64,000 nucleotides of DNA from Muraenolepis orangiensis (GCA_027704905.1 CM051006.1:4294415-4358414); one strand, 5' to 3'. Counted from the stretch's first letter, positions 11,477 through 22,105 are shown. Numbers and translations are program-made. Notes: generated by a model from the sequence alone, not told the origin.

Positions 11477-12606
11477 GTGAAGATAACTCTCTATCACTCA
11501 TATCTCTCTTAATACCTGTAGTACTCTGCTAATAGTTGTTGAGTACTACATTTTTACTTTGATTTTTTTTTTTTTTATTGTAATTGTAACACGTATTATT
11601 ATTATTCTTTCTAATAATAATAATCACAACCATAATAATCACGATCATAACAATCATAATCAACAACAACAATAGTTATACTTCGAGGTATTTGAGTTAA
11701 ATGATCTCGTGTTGTTTGGGAATTCAATGTTACATTTAAATATTGTGTCAAAGTTTCTACATCTTTGGTTTTGTCAACATCTTGTTTTAAAGGTGCCGGG
11801 TGCAAAACTGGAACAAATAAGGTCCTATTTGCCACAAATGTGATGCCAGTGATTGGATCCTGTGTGACCGTTCCTTGTCACTTCACCTTGGAGAAACAGT
11901 ACGAGAAGTACCTAAAACCTGAATGTCTACCAATATGGAGAAAAGGAGACAATGATGTCCCAGAGTTGCCCGATCTCACTAAAGAAAGTACAGGTGGAAG
12001 GTCTGTGACATTCAGGGGAAACCTCACAGCGTACGACTGTATTACAACCTTCTATAACGTAGATAATGGTTCATATTATTTTAGATTGGACTGTCCAAAT
12101 GAGTTAAAATGGACCTTTAAAGATGAACCACTGACCATTCAGTTCAAGGGTAAGTGAAATGTGTGTGTGTCTGAAACAACCATGTACCACAAGCCCTACC
12201 AAATGATGCTGATCGCTGGTGATGCTTGGGTCTCCCATAGTAACTGTTCTGAATTGATCTGGTACCCAGGGGACCTTCCTGCGCCTCTTTTAACACACCC
12301 CAAAGAGCAGGTGGTGGAGGGGACCCTTGTGGAGTTGGGGTGCTCTGCCCCATCCCCCTGTCACCCCCACCCCACCATTGTGACATGGACCCCCACCCTG
12401 GGCCTCAGCACCCAGCTCCAACGGGACAATGAGGTTACCTCCACCCTGACCTTCACAGCCTCCCACCGTTACCACGGCAACAATGTTTCCTGCACTGCAA
12501 TCTACTTCAAACAATCCCAGGGCAAAAACGTGACCATAAGTAGAAGTTACCAACTCAGTATCTCATGTGAGTTAATGTTCTACCGTTTCAACGAAAAGAC
12601 AATTCA

Positions 12607-12638
<32 letters not shown>

Positions 12639-15600
12639 ATATGTAATTATATAAAAATATATAATATAATAAAATGTGTTTTTCCCGCTTTCATTTTGTT
12701 CGTGATTAGTTTATTATATAATTCTAATGTATTCAGAACAGTTAACCAACATGAGACATGAGCTGAAGGTATGACTCCGGTTGGTCTCTCTCAGTTTCCC
12801 CCAGGAACACCTCTGTGTCCGGCAGCCCGTGTCATCCAGCCAGAGAGGGCGGCTGCCTCAACCTGACCTGCACCAGTCATGCCAACCCTCCGGTCAGCGA
12901 GTTCACCTGGTACAGAATACACGGAGAACGTATCCTTCAGATCGGCAATGGATCTGCTCTGTCCATCCAGCTGTTTAACACCAGCAACTGGTTCTTCTGT
13001 GAAGTCTTGAATGGCATTGGCACTGAAAAGTCTAATGTCTACAAGATTGACATTCAAGGTAAGTGGATTCAAAACTAGGAACAACCCCTTGAGCTTGGTA
13101 TTGTCGTGATAAAAACGTTTCCTAAAAACATCACCACCAGCTGTGATGCCTCACACCTTGTTGTACAATAGGGGCCCTTTAAAATGTATTTTGATAGGCA
13201 TCTACTCCACATGCTGGCAAAAGAGCTTATCTAATGACCATCAAATCCGCTTCCTCTGAAACAAGCATATTGTCATCATATCCAGACACCACCTGTTCCC
13301 ACCCAGACCTACTGCCCCGGATAGTCGCTACTGGTGTGTTAGCCTTGGTTCTGCTGTTTACAGCAGTGTGCGCTGTGAGGTATGTTGACTGCTAGCCAGT
13401 GATTCCATTTCATTTCACATTCCATTTTCACTTTCTAATTGCCCTTATTGAATAATTAACATTCAGTCACACCGAGTTGATGATCTGAAATAAAATCACT
13501 TCCCTACTCCCACTGGCCAGTGGGATTAACTCATTTGACCATTATCAGATTCTTCTTGTTCTTCTTCTTATTCTTCCTCTTCTTTTATGCTTCTGTTTAC
13601 ATTCCAGAGCTTGGAAGGTGGCCAACCAAAAACAACGTTGTAGCAACGATGCTACGATCAACCAAGGTCCAGCCTACAAAGAGGACACCCAGGTAACCCT
13701 AACCCTATCTATGCCCAGGTTATCCTGGTTATCCTAACCCAAGCCTATCTGGACCCAGCTTACCCTAACTCTACCAAGGTCACCCTAACTATACCCAGGT
13801 TAACCTAACCCTGTCTGTACCAACGTAACTCTAACCCTATCTACACCCAGGTAACCCTAAACTAACCCTTTATCACCCCAGTAACTCTTACCCTAACTAT
13901 ATCCAGGTAACCCTAATCTTTACCCACATAAAGGAGAAACAATATGTAACCTGCAGGGATTAGGCTGTTTAGTGAAGGAACAGGTAGTATTACATTTGAC
14001 GTATCACTGTAGTTAGAAACCACCAGGTTAGAAATGGGGGTTTATTTACATATATATATTAGTGCTGTCAATAGATCAAAAATAATTGGATTAACAGTTT
14101 AAAAGAAACATATTTACTTGTAGTTTTGTGTCAGGAACGAACTATGGACCCTAACCCAAAAGCACGACTCGAGACAAAAATATCAAAATAAAGAGTTTTT
14201 ATTGATGAAAATGCAAAGTACAACACAAAAATCACTTGGATGAGGGAACAGCTTAAAGCTCAAATGCAAAAGACCAAATAACAAAAAGCTGACAATGGCC
14301 AGAAACAAACTGCTGGTTCTCTGGCCTGAAACAAGGCCAACAGGCCCAGAACATCCATAATAAGTTCATATTAAGCAGACAACTGCATCAATTATCTGTT
14401 ACACAATAGCTTGCCTGTACATTGTTTGTAAAGAAACATCTCATGCAAATGAATGTTGCAATGTATGCCACTTTAAGAAACTGAATAACAAAGTGCCAAA
14501 GTGAACAATCCTTTTTCACATTCTTAGCTGTAAAATGACATTGAAACAGTTTAAACTTTTATGGCGTAAGTCCAGTCAACAGGTTTATGTAGTGTATTGT
14601 TCTTTTTAGTGGTGTGTCGTTCGTGAACAAATGGGTCTTAACGAACGGGTATTTTCATTTCCATATTCCATCTTGTTTGTTCGTTGACTTAGTTTTAATT
14701 TTTTTAAAGTGCCTCGCGGGCAGGATCGCTCCGCGGTGGAGTGATTCGACTGTGAGTGGACTCGGAGCACTAGGGAGGGCTGTAGCCCAAAGAGTGACAT
14801 TAGGCATTCTTATTGGTCGAGCTAGGCACCTGAGTCATCGAGGAGGCGGGATAACTGTACTGAATCCAGCACTCGTTCGTCATCCCTTTAGGTGAACCAA
14901 TCAACGAGACTCGTTCACTGAACGACCGACAAGAGGATCGTTCACTGAACAACCGACAAGAGGATCGTTCACTGAACGACCGACAAGAGGATCGTTCACT
15001 GAACGACCGACAAGAGACTCATTCACTGAACGACCGACAAGAGGATCGTTCACTGAACGACCGACAAGAGGATCGTTCACTGAACGACCGACAAGAGGAT
15101 CGTTCACTGAACGACCGACAAGAGGATCGTTCATTGAACGAGTCTCCAGTGAACGAGTCTCTTGTCGGTCGTTCGTTCTCCCAGTTCTTTCAAACAGTTT
15201 GTTCGTTAAACGAACTGTATCTCATCTCAGCTTTTTTTTTTATCATTTATATTTTAAATATAATATTATATATATTAGATTAGATGCAAATGTGTTGTCA
15301 TTGAACAGTACAGCGAGTAAAGTACAGCGAAAATAAGCTGCCATCTAACCAGAGTGCAAATGTTACTGTAAAGTGCATGGGAATATACAATGTACAGAGG
15401 TTAAATAAGATGTAAAGACAGTCTAATATAGGTATAGAAACGGTATAAAATAACTTTTAGAGAATGTATAAGAATAAGAATTATAGGTGTATATATATAT
15501 ACACAGGTAAAATACAAGTATTCAACAGGTAGTGATCATGGGTATGCAATTATATCAACAGGATAAATATATATAATTGTATATACAGCAGGAAGTGAGC

Positions 15601-18600
15601 AGGGATATTATGATTATGATGATTAATATATATATACGGTGATTACAGACAAACATGTACATGCTATAATACAGGTATGTAAACAATAAATAATCAAATG
15701 TAAACTATAGGTAGAGGTAGGGAGTTGTGATTACAGTGCAAGGCCATTGAAGACATTGATGGTGATAGGATAAAGTCAGAGAGTTCAGAGTTTGTACGGT
15801 TTGGCACTGGCAGCAGGAGGGGGGGGGGGGGCTGTCATCGTGGTTCAGAGAGATGACAGCTGATTAGATCAGATAAACAAACAGAGTTCTGACCACGACA
15901 TTGGCTGGAAAGTAAATGTGTGAATGAACATATACATCTACAATGAACAAACGAGAGTATTAGCCTATGATTCTGTGACAGGTTGTAAAACAAATAATTC
16001 ACGACATAAACTGCATGTGAGAGACACAGTGACTACATTTTACAAATGGAAACAAAACCTGCATGTTAGAGAAATACATAATTTATTAAAACGTTATTCC
16101 CCCACATGCCAAAGAAACTACATAGAAACTACAATCGGAAGTGATGAACTGGAATGGATGTTCATTCACACATTTACTTTCCAGCCAATGTCGTGTTCAG
16201 AACTCTGTTTGTTTATCTGATCTAATCAGCTGTCATCTCTCTGAACCACGATGACAGCCCCCCCCCCCCCTCTGCTGCCAGTGCCAAACCGTACAAACTC
16301 TGAACTCTGACTTTATCCTATCACCATCAATGTCTTCAATGGCCTTGCACTGTAATCACAACTCCCTACCTCTACCTATAGTTTACATGTTATTATTTAT
16401 TGTTTACATACCTGTATGATAGCCATGTACATTTTTATTTGGACTGTACTTACCGTATATATATTAATCTTCAACTGCATAATATCCCTGCTCACTACCT
16501 GCTGTATATACATTTATATATTTATCCTGTTGATATAATTGTGTAACCCTTTCCAATGTTCGCTAAGGAGATTGGTTTTAGCTAAATAAATAAGAGTTAA
16601 GGCTTCCAGCCAGCACAATTAAACACAACTTAGGAAAATAGGAAATGATTGTATTCAAATCAAAAACATAAATATGTACAATTGAAATGAAAGGTATCCA
16701 ACAATGGACCAAACGTCTTTAACAATAAATCAATTATATACAGTGTCTTGGGCCCAAGGGAAGAACAAAAAAACACAATCTCGAAAGATAGTCCAGCTTC
16801 TTTAAGCTGTCCCTACGCCCTGTGGTACGGCCCAACATCCACTAAGCAGGATCCAGAGAACAGGACCATTCCACTGCAGCCATGGCGCTCCGGATGGCAG
16901 GCAGAATTGTCCCTCGTAAAAAATAAACCAGCCTGCACACGAGTGTGCAGAAAAGTTACAGTCTGATTTATAAATCGAACACTATACAATAACTATCAAC
17001 AATACCAACACATATTGAAGTGACTAAAATAACAATCGGCGTCAAAACGCGCGACAATTAGCTTATACGCTACATTCTTTCAAAGACATTCACATCCTGA
17101 CTGGTTTTTTAAACATATAACATTTAATACACTCATTCAACACAATTCAAACACAATAGAACACATATTAACTGGTTAAGCGTTAAAACCTTTCAGCTGC
17201 TAACTAAATTGCGGACTTACCAGGTCAATCCCTAATATTGAAGGAACCGGCGTCCACGTTTCTCCAACAATAATTAGATTGTCAGCTGTTCTTCCAGAGA
17301 GCTGTGATCGCCTTGTTCTACAATCTCTAAATGTAAATATATCTCAACTTAAATTTGAACTTGCTTGTTCGCTGCATGGAAACACTCAGAGCGTGTCAAC
17401 AACGGTTATATACCAAGTCAGTGAGGCGTTCAGGGAACCTCCGTAACGTCAGATAACCTGGGTTACAATTGAATACCTATGATCACTACCTGTTGAATAC
17501 TTGTATTTTACCTGTGTATATATATACACCTATAATTCTTATTCTTATACATACTCTAAAAGTGATTTAATACCGTTTCTATACCTATTAGACTGTCTTT
17601 ACATCTTATTTAACCACTGTACATTGTATATTCCCAGGCACTTTACAGTAACATTTGCTCTCTGGTTAGATGGCAGCTTATTTTCGCTGTACTTTACTTG
17701 TGCTGTGCAATGACAACACATTTGAATCTAATCTAATATATATAATATAATAATATATTTATTATTAATAAATGATATATAAAAACTGCTGATATAAGAT
17801 ACAGTTCATTCAACGAACGCTGCTTCGCTGCTTGAAAGAACTGGGAGAACGAAAGAGTCGACAAGAGACTCGGCCGTGAGGCACTTTAATAAGTCTTCTG
17901 CAAAACTAATAATTAAAAAAAACCAACAAAGGGAATGAACGAGTCGTTCTCGTTCACTGAAAAGACTCGTTCATTAAGACTTGTTCGTTCACAAACGACA
18001 CACCACTATTCTTCTGCCCTTGAGAGGCTTGCAGAAATTTCAGTTCTGCTGTGTTTGCAGGACTGTGTTTGAAATGTCCAACTATTTTACGGCACTTTGC
18101 TAAAGCCCCATCAAATCCACAGTCAGGAGGGAGACAGCAACGGCCCTCTGTATAATGTGCGCTATACAGGGCATATGCTCAAAGGGAAGTTTATTTGCTG
18201 CCACAATCATATTGCGAGCGCTATCAGTCCCTATAGTGGTCACTTTGTCCGTTATTTCCCAAGAGACCCCTCTCACCCCAACCATGGACTGCTTGCCCTC
18301 CTCCCCTCCGGGAGGCGCTATAGAAACCTTTGTTCCAAGTCAAGCAGGCTTAGGAACAGCTTCTTCCCCTCAGCTGTCATCTCTCTGAACTCTGCACCAT
18401 GAAGACAGCTGTACTGTACTTGCTGTGCAATGACAATCAATTTGAATCTAATCTAATATAATCTAACGGGCCTACTGCCTGCCTCTCAGATCATTACAAG
18501 GTGAGCATGAGCGCTGATAATACTGAGGGAGGAGCCGTCTAAACCGGATACTATGATTCATTTGAGTTAAAGTCTCGAGATTAATCACATGCGTTAACGC

Positions 18601-18959
18601 GTTAACTTTTACAGCCCTAATATATATATTTATTATATACATTCATATCTCAGGTTAGTAAGGAGGACATCTATATTAACACTGGGGTGCTGATGAACAC
18701 TGTTGGACCAAGAGAGGCTGTTGGACTAAGAGAGAAGGCTGTTGGACCGGGAGAGAAGGCTGTTGGACCGGGAGAGAAGGCTGTTGGACCGAGAGAGAAG
18801 GCTGTTCCGGGAACAGGTTCGGTCTGGACGCACCATGATACAGCCTGCAGAGCTGAGGAGCGAGCGACAGACCCAGCACCAGACAGGCAGGTGGAGGACT
18901 GCGATGTGTTGTACACAACGATATCCTGGAAGAAGAAGCCAGAGCCACCTAAAGATTGA
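11431..18959 (+). CDS. CD22/Siglec-like inhibitory receptor, 7 exons, 482 aa
   Basis: Exons: 11431-11476, 11793-12149, 12270-12566, 12795-13058, 13286-13379, 13608-13692 and 18654-18959. All junctions are GT-AG, and the summed length of 1449 nt is an exact open frame ending in TGA. Order: signal peptide (residues 1-15), V-set Ig (16-134), Ig (135-233), Ig (234-321), membrane segment (about 332-352), basic linker, and tail (382-482). The V-set domain has the Siglec-style SCVTVPC at 38-44, Trp64, and Arg113 in YYFRLD, the position that binds sialic acid in Siglecs. The tail has VLYTTI (Tyr468), an ITIM that would recruit SHP phosphatases, and YIN at Tyr388, a possible Grb2 site. Siglec, CD22 and MAG relatives cannot be separated by eye. 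The gene looks intact despite a 5-kb repeat-filled last intron. Confidence 0.85.
11793..12149 (+). CDS. CD22-like exon 2: V-set Ig domain
   Basis: Acceptor tttaaag|G, donor AAGG|GTAAGT, phase 1 at both ends, encoding residues 16-134. Cysteines lie at 39, 44, 60, 98 and 116. GSYYFRLD places Arg113 on the expected F strand, the sialic-acid contact in Siglec V-set domains. Four NxS/T sites could be glycosylated. Ligand binding is inferred from the family. Confidence 0.85.
12270..12566 (+). CDS. CD22-like exon 3: second Ig domain
   Basis: Acceptor tacccag|GG, donor TCAT|GTGAGT, phase 1 to 1. It encodes LVELGCSAPSPCHPHP and NNVSCTAIYF, with the B- and F-strand cysteines of a C2-type domain, and STLTFTASHRYHG before the F strand as in Siglec domain 2. 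Confidence 0.85.
12795..13058 (+). CDS. CD22-like exon 4: third Ig domain
   Basis: Acceptor ctctcag|TT, donor CAAG|GTAAGT, phase 1 to 1. It encodes SPRNTSVSGSP, CLNLTCTSHANPPVSEFTWY and NWFFCEVLNGIG, a pattern typical of CD22/Siglec C2 domains (NTSVS, C..C, ANPPV..YTWY). Confidence 0.88.
13286..13379 (+). CDS. CD22-like exon 5: transmembrane segment
   Basis: Acceptor tccag|AC, donor TGAG|GTATGT, phase 1 to 2. It encodes a short stalk, then IVATGVLALVLLFTAVCAV, a 19-residue hydrophobic run with no charged residue, followed by Arg. It is therefore a type I membrane protein. Confidence 0.85.
13608..13692 (+). CDS. CD22-like exon 6: juxtamembrane basic segment
   Basis: Acceptor attccag|A, donor CCCAG|GTAACC, phase 2 to 0. 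It encodes AWKVANQKQRCSNDATINQG and then PAYKEDTQ. The end of this exon and its donor are repeated in tandem in the following intron (13687-13915). Confidence 0.75.
13687..13915 (+). repeat. Donor-anchored intronic minisatellite of the CD22-like gene
   Basis: The end of exon 6 plus its splice donor (acacccag|gtaaccctaacc) is followed by about eight more diverged units of roughly 20-35 bp. Most keep 'cccag|gt' or 'ccaag|gt' and then 'aaccctaaccctatct'. Units begin near 13714, 13753, 13773, 13792, 13817, 13844, 13874 and 13899. Despite 'aaccctaaccct' this is not telomeric TTAGGG repeat. Confidence 0.75.
14110..14607. mobile_element. Possible truncated LTR or other repeat piece
   Basis: It begins 'tgtcaggaacgaactatgg' and 'cccaaaagcacgactcgaga', like gypsy LTR starts, and has 'aataaagagtttttattgat' nearby. 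The other end is not identifiable. No reading frame of note. Confidence 0.3.
14911..15140 (-). repeat. 27-bp minisatellite in one arm of the foldback element
   Basis: The unit 'aggatcgttcactgaacgac/cgacaag' occurs about nine times, with two 'gactcattcactgaacg' variants. The opposite arm (about 17860) has only one 'cgacaagagactcg' unit. Confidence 0.85.
15275..15870 (-). repeat. L2-like LINE 3' tail within the left foldback arm
   Basis: 'tgtcattgaacagtacagcg', 'gccatctaaccagagtgcaa' and 'gagagatgacagctga' are the reversed 3' end of the LINE family at 7965-8660. The inverted partner lies at 16200-16540 and 17468-17760. Confidence 0.7.
16542..17467. mobile_element. Solo LTR inserted in the right foldback arm
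   Basis: It starts TGTAACCC (16542), ends GGGTTACA (17467), and is flanked on both sides by 'attg' (16538-16541 and 17468-17471). Removing it restores the palindrome sequence matching the left arm at about 15545. Length is 926 bp with no pol fragment, so a solo LTR is the simplest reading. Confidence 0.75.
18100..18262 (-). pseudogene. hAT (ZBED-like) transposase fragment
   Basis: The minus strand reads WEITDKVTTIGTDSARNM, then LPFEHMPCIAHIIQRAV. This is the hAT core segment with the second catalytic Asp (TDSARNM) and the CxxH-type motif (PCIAH). Only about 55 residues remain, cut at 18262 by a LINE tail. Confidence 0.7.
18262..18470 (+). mobile_element. 5'-truncated L2-like LINE tail
   Basis: The plus strand encodes HPNHGLLALLPSGRRYRNLC and FFPSAVISLNSAP, the C-terminus of the LINE ORF. 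The end 'tgacaatcaatttgaatcta' plus a 'atctaat' tail follows. It is inserted into the hAT transposase fragment. Confidence 0.8.
18654..18959 (+). CDS. CD22-like exon 7: cytoplasmic tail with VNTR and ITIM
   Basis: Acceptor atctcag|GTT, phase 0, stop TGA at 18957-18959. It begins VSKEDIYINTG. A 21-bp coding repeat (AVGPGEK, about five imperfect copies at 18710-18805) follows, and the exon ends with DVLYTTISWKKKPEPPKD. VLYTTI fits the I/V/L-x-Y-x-x-I/L/V ITIM pattern. The repeat changes the spacing between the two tyrosines (80 residues). Confidence 0.8.
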   Translation, partial: VSKEDIYINTGVLMNTVGPREAVGLREKAVGPGEKAVGPGEKAVGPREKAVPGTGSVWTHHDTACRAEERATDPAPDRQVEDCDVLYTTISWKKKPEPPKD

Positions 18960-18995
18960 GATCTCAGCCCCTTGGTCCCTAACACCCCCTGTTTA

Positions 18996-19733
18996 GAGGA
19001 TGAGGGAAGAGTAAAGGGCTATAGGAATAAGTAAAGGGTTAGAGGGATTAGAAAAGGGTTAGAGGGATTAGTAAAGGGCGATTGTTATTAGTAAAGGGCT
19101 AGAGGGATGCGTAAAGGGTTAAAGGGATGAGTAAAGGGCTAGAGGGATTAGTAAAGGGCTATTGTTATTAGTAAAGGGCTAGAGGGATGAGTAATGGGTT
19201 AAAGGGATGAGTAAAGGCCTAGAGGGATTAGTAAAGGGCTAGAGGGATTAGTAAACAGCTAGGTGGATAAGAAAAGGGCTAGAGGGATTAGTAAAGGGCT
19301 AGAGGGATGCGAAAAGGGTTAAAGGGATGAGTAAAGGGCTAGAGGGATTAGTAAAGGGCTAGAGGGATTAGTAAACAGCTAGGGGGATAAGAAAAGGGCT
19401 AGAGGGATTAGTAAAGGGCTAGGGGGAGAAGTAAAGGGCTAGAGGGATTAGTAAAGGGCTAGGGGGATAAGTAAAGGGCTAAAGGGATTAGTAAAGGGCT
19501 AGGGGGATAAGAAAAGGGCTAGAGGGATTAGTAAAGGGCTAAAGGGATTAGTCAATGGTTAGAGGAATTAGTAAAGGCTTTGAGGGATAAGTTAAGGGCT
19601 ATAGTGATAAGTAAAGGGCTAGTGGGATTAGTAAAGGGCTAAAGGGATTAGTAAATGGTTAGAGTGATTAGTAAAGGGTTAGCGGGATTAGTAAAGGGCT
19701 AGCGGGATTAGTAAAGGGCTATAGGGACAGGTT
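18996..19733 (+). repeat. 20-bp minisatellite downstream of the CD22-like gene
   Basis: The unit 'agagggattagtaaagggct' is repeated about 35 times with point changes (for example 'attgttattagtaaagggct'). It begins about 40 bp after the stop codon, so it probably lies in the 3' UTR or just beyond. Confidence 0.9.
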
Positions 19734-19856
19734 GAAAACATATATATTTTTTAAATGTGATTATTATTATTATTATTATTATTATTATTGTATAGATGGT
19801 GGTGGCTGGTTTAAGCAGCCTCACCTGGCCTGAGTTAGACTGATTGTCTTGTGAGG

Positions 19857-20232
19857 CTTCACACCTGTGGGTCATTGTTAATCAAGGCCCACAGGTTAAA
19901 ACAGCCACCACCGCACACACTAGAGGAGAGCTCAAGCATGCACCATCTGCTCTGATCACAATGATTTAAAGTCTTGTAATAAAGCAGATTCCTCATCACC
20001 CTGTGGCCTTGTCTTTGGGAGGAGCCCTTAAACAGCCATTGGCGTGGTCTGCTCCACTGGCACCTGAACAGGGACCTCGCCCACCAGGACCAGGACACAG
20101 GGTGATGAGGAATCTGGTTTATTGCATGGTTGAATCATTGTGAAAAGAGCAGATGGTACATGCTAGAGTTCTTCCTCAAGTGTGTGTGTGGTGGCTGTTT
20201 GGACCTGTGGGCCTTGATTAACAATGAACCAC
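19857..20232. repeat. Inverted repeat (hairpin), arms about 140 bp
   Basis: Left arm 19857-20005 ('tgttaatcaaggcccacagg' to 'gattcctcatcaccctgt') is complementary to right arm 20097-20232 with a few mismatches. The spacer is about 90 bp. No coding content; probably a foldback MITE. A TTA microsatellite lies at 19757-19790. Confidence 0.75.
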
Positions 20233-20234
20233 AG

Positions 20235-21395
20235 ATGTAGAAAAAATTAATGTTTTGCAGTTAGTGTTCTGCCATAGATGTGTATGGTATCTTGTTTATT
20301 GTACAGTATTATGATTTGTACTGAATATTACAAAATATAACAATCTTCTTGTGTGTTTGTACATTATACCAAAGACAACATTTTCCTCAAATCAATATGA
20401 ATGGCAATTACAAACTCTTTATAGCAGTTCAATTATGGGGACGCTATGCTATTATGTGAAGTCAAAGTGTAGAAGAGTAAAGTCTTACTAAAAGGGGTCA
20501 CATCTTGGCTTAAACAAGAGCATAATGACCTAAAACCCAAATGGAATAATGAATCCTTTATTCAGGCATCAGGGCTCTGTAAGGAGGCAGCGTGCTGGAA
20601 ATATGAAGTCCAAAGAAAATGGGCACAAAATAAGACTAAATAATGTGAGTGAAGGACATCAAAACAAGTCCCATTGAGCATAACATTTATAATATTATCT
20701 CTTCAGCTAATTGAAAGCACTTAGAAATATTTGCTACAGATCAAAACAAGTCCAATTTAGACAGAAATTAGCGCTTTTTGGACTTGCATTGGAAGAGTAT
20801 GTTGTGTAGTGGATAGTGTGTTCCACTCCCATCAGACTCACACGTTCAATTCCCAATGTCTTCTTAAAATTCAGTTACTCTTCTCCATAAAAGTAATTAG
20901 TTACTTTAATACAAGTACTTTCTGATCTAAATCTATTAAGTAAAATTCTATACTGACCGAGAGCTGACTTGGTTGTCTAGTAGTGGCTAGTGTGCTTGGA
21001 TCTCAGCATAAAGGTGCAGAGTTCAATCCCTTATGTCTTCTCTAGTCATACTAGTCAAGGATACTTATTTAACCAACAGATCATTATCTTAAACCACAAT
21101 CTAAAACCTGATTGTTGGGTTAGGGTTAGTATTCATTTTCGGTTTCACCTCATTCATCCTTCAACAAATAGTTGTTCTACTGTCATTCAAATTAACAATC
21201 AGTTTTTGAATTGGCTGATATAAATTAAATAGGATTAGTCTCAATCAATTAACTTAGATTTTTTATTTAGAAACAAATTAAGATAAGATATTATATATAT
21301 ATATTATAATAATAATATTTGTCTAATACATTTTTGTTTACAAATACATGACACTATAAACTATGATGTGTGAATAGTGTGCACACCACACACAT
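20235..21395. other. Intergenic; two tRNA-like SINE scraps, no gene
   Basis: Around 20800-20865 and 20965-21035, tRNA-like pieces ('tagtggatagtgtg...gttcaattccc' and 'tagtggctagtgtg...gttcaatccc') resemble A-box/B-box promoter regions of tRNA-derived SINEs. Neither folds as a full tRNA to my reading. The rest is AT-rich without exons. Confidence 0.4.
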
Positions 21396-21865
21396 ACACT
21401 CACTCACATACAAGTACAAAAGTATAGATTTTTGTTTCTTTAAACAGTTGTTCAAATCTGACAGGAGGAGGCGGGACATACGTTGGGATGGCCAATGACA
21501 TTTCAGATGAGTCCTAAAAGAGAGAAATGTTAGTGACATCACACGGTACGTGGACAGGAAGCTGAGTGAGGATGATGATGATGTTGTGATCATGTGACTG
21601 TTCACCTGGAGTTTGTTGTAGTCTGGCATCGCAGAATCAGGCTGGCTGGCTACCGCCTGCAAGAACAGAGAACAGGTTACTTCATACCCTAAGCTGAACC
21701 CTAACCCCAAAAACATTAAATCCAAAACCAAAGTCTAAAACCTCAAAAGTTACCCTATCCCTACGAATCCAAACAATTGAACAACTACTAACCCTAAATT
21801 GCCACTGTGTGTGTGTGTGTTTCTGACCTTCTCAACAGCCCGAGACACCGGATATTTGGGTTGTC

Positions 21866-21867
<2 letters not shown>

Positions 21868-21921
<54 letters not shown>
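21868..21921. repeat. GA microsatellite
   Basis: Uninterrupted (GA)n of about 27 units, placed directly at the acceptor side of the 21865-21828 exon. Confidence 0.95.
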
Positions 21922-21924
<3 letters not shown>

Positions 21925-21927
<3 letters not shown>

Positions 21928-22105
21928 AAACCACTGCACCTAGTAAGCAAGTAGTCCTGGTCTTGTACTAAGTTAGTAGTTACCGTGACTAGTAGTCCTT
22001 ACTAACCACTGTACCTAGCAGCCGGGTAGTCTAGTCTAGTACTAGTCTTGTTCTAAGTTACTAGTTACCGTGACCAGTAGTCCTCACTAACCACTGTACC
22101 TAGCA
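21925..22105 (-). repeat. Donor-anchored tandem repeat of the Ig gene
   Basis: On the minus strand, 'ggctgctag|gtacagtggt' at the exon end is repeated about 97 bp later with the same following sequence ('taaggactactagtcacgg'). A third diverged start follows ('gcttactag|gtgcagtgg'). Three copies of the exon-end plus donor are visible. Confidence 0.7.

Larger units (their letters stand above)
14608..18007. mobile_element. Foldback element with arms over 1 kb
   Basis: The ends AGTGGTGTGTCGTTCGTGAAC (14608) and its complement (to 18007) are the tips of a long palindrome. The left arm runs inward through 'aaagtgcctc', a 27-bp VNTR, 'cagtttgttcgttaaacgaa', an L2 3' tail, and 'cattggctggaaagtaaatg' at about 15902. 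The same sequences return in reverse order from about 16180 to 18007. The centre is about 16040. The right arm carries a 926-bp LTR insertion (16542-17467), and the VNTR is expanded only in the left arm. I found no exact target duplication and no transposase in the centre. Confidence 0.7.
14060..18619 (-). mobile_element. hAT transposon remnant with nested insertions in the last intron of the CD22-like gene
   Basis: The left end is TAGTGCTGTCAA (14060) and the right end is TTTACAGCCCTA (18619), the inverted ends of a common fish hAT family. Both flanks are 'atatatat', a possible 8-bp target duplication in low-complexity DNA. A minus-strand transposase piece survives at 18100-18262. The interior was invaded by an LTR-like piece (about 14110), a foldback element (14608-18007) and an L2 tail (18262-18470). 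Confidence 0.55.

Noticed and set aside
11765..12157. Single ORF at the V-set exon starting upstream of 11793
   Set aside because: The first codons are intronic; the acceptor at 11792 and phase with exon 1 define the exon.
13690..13930. Interstitial telomere repeat (aaccctaaccct)
   Set aside because: The spacing is irregular and the repeated unit is the exon end plus donor, not TTAGGG.
14614..14895. 93-residue ORF in the foldback arm
   Set aside because: Mirrored non-coding element sequence, no homology recognised.
15924..16220. 98-residue ORF in the palindrome centre as a possible transposase
   Set aside because: It runs into the right arm, shows no catalytic motif, and is too short.
20800..21035. 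tRNA genes
   Set aside because: B-box-like motifs are present but no complete cloverleaf; more like SINE scraps.
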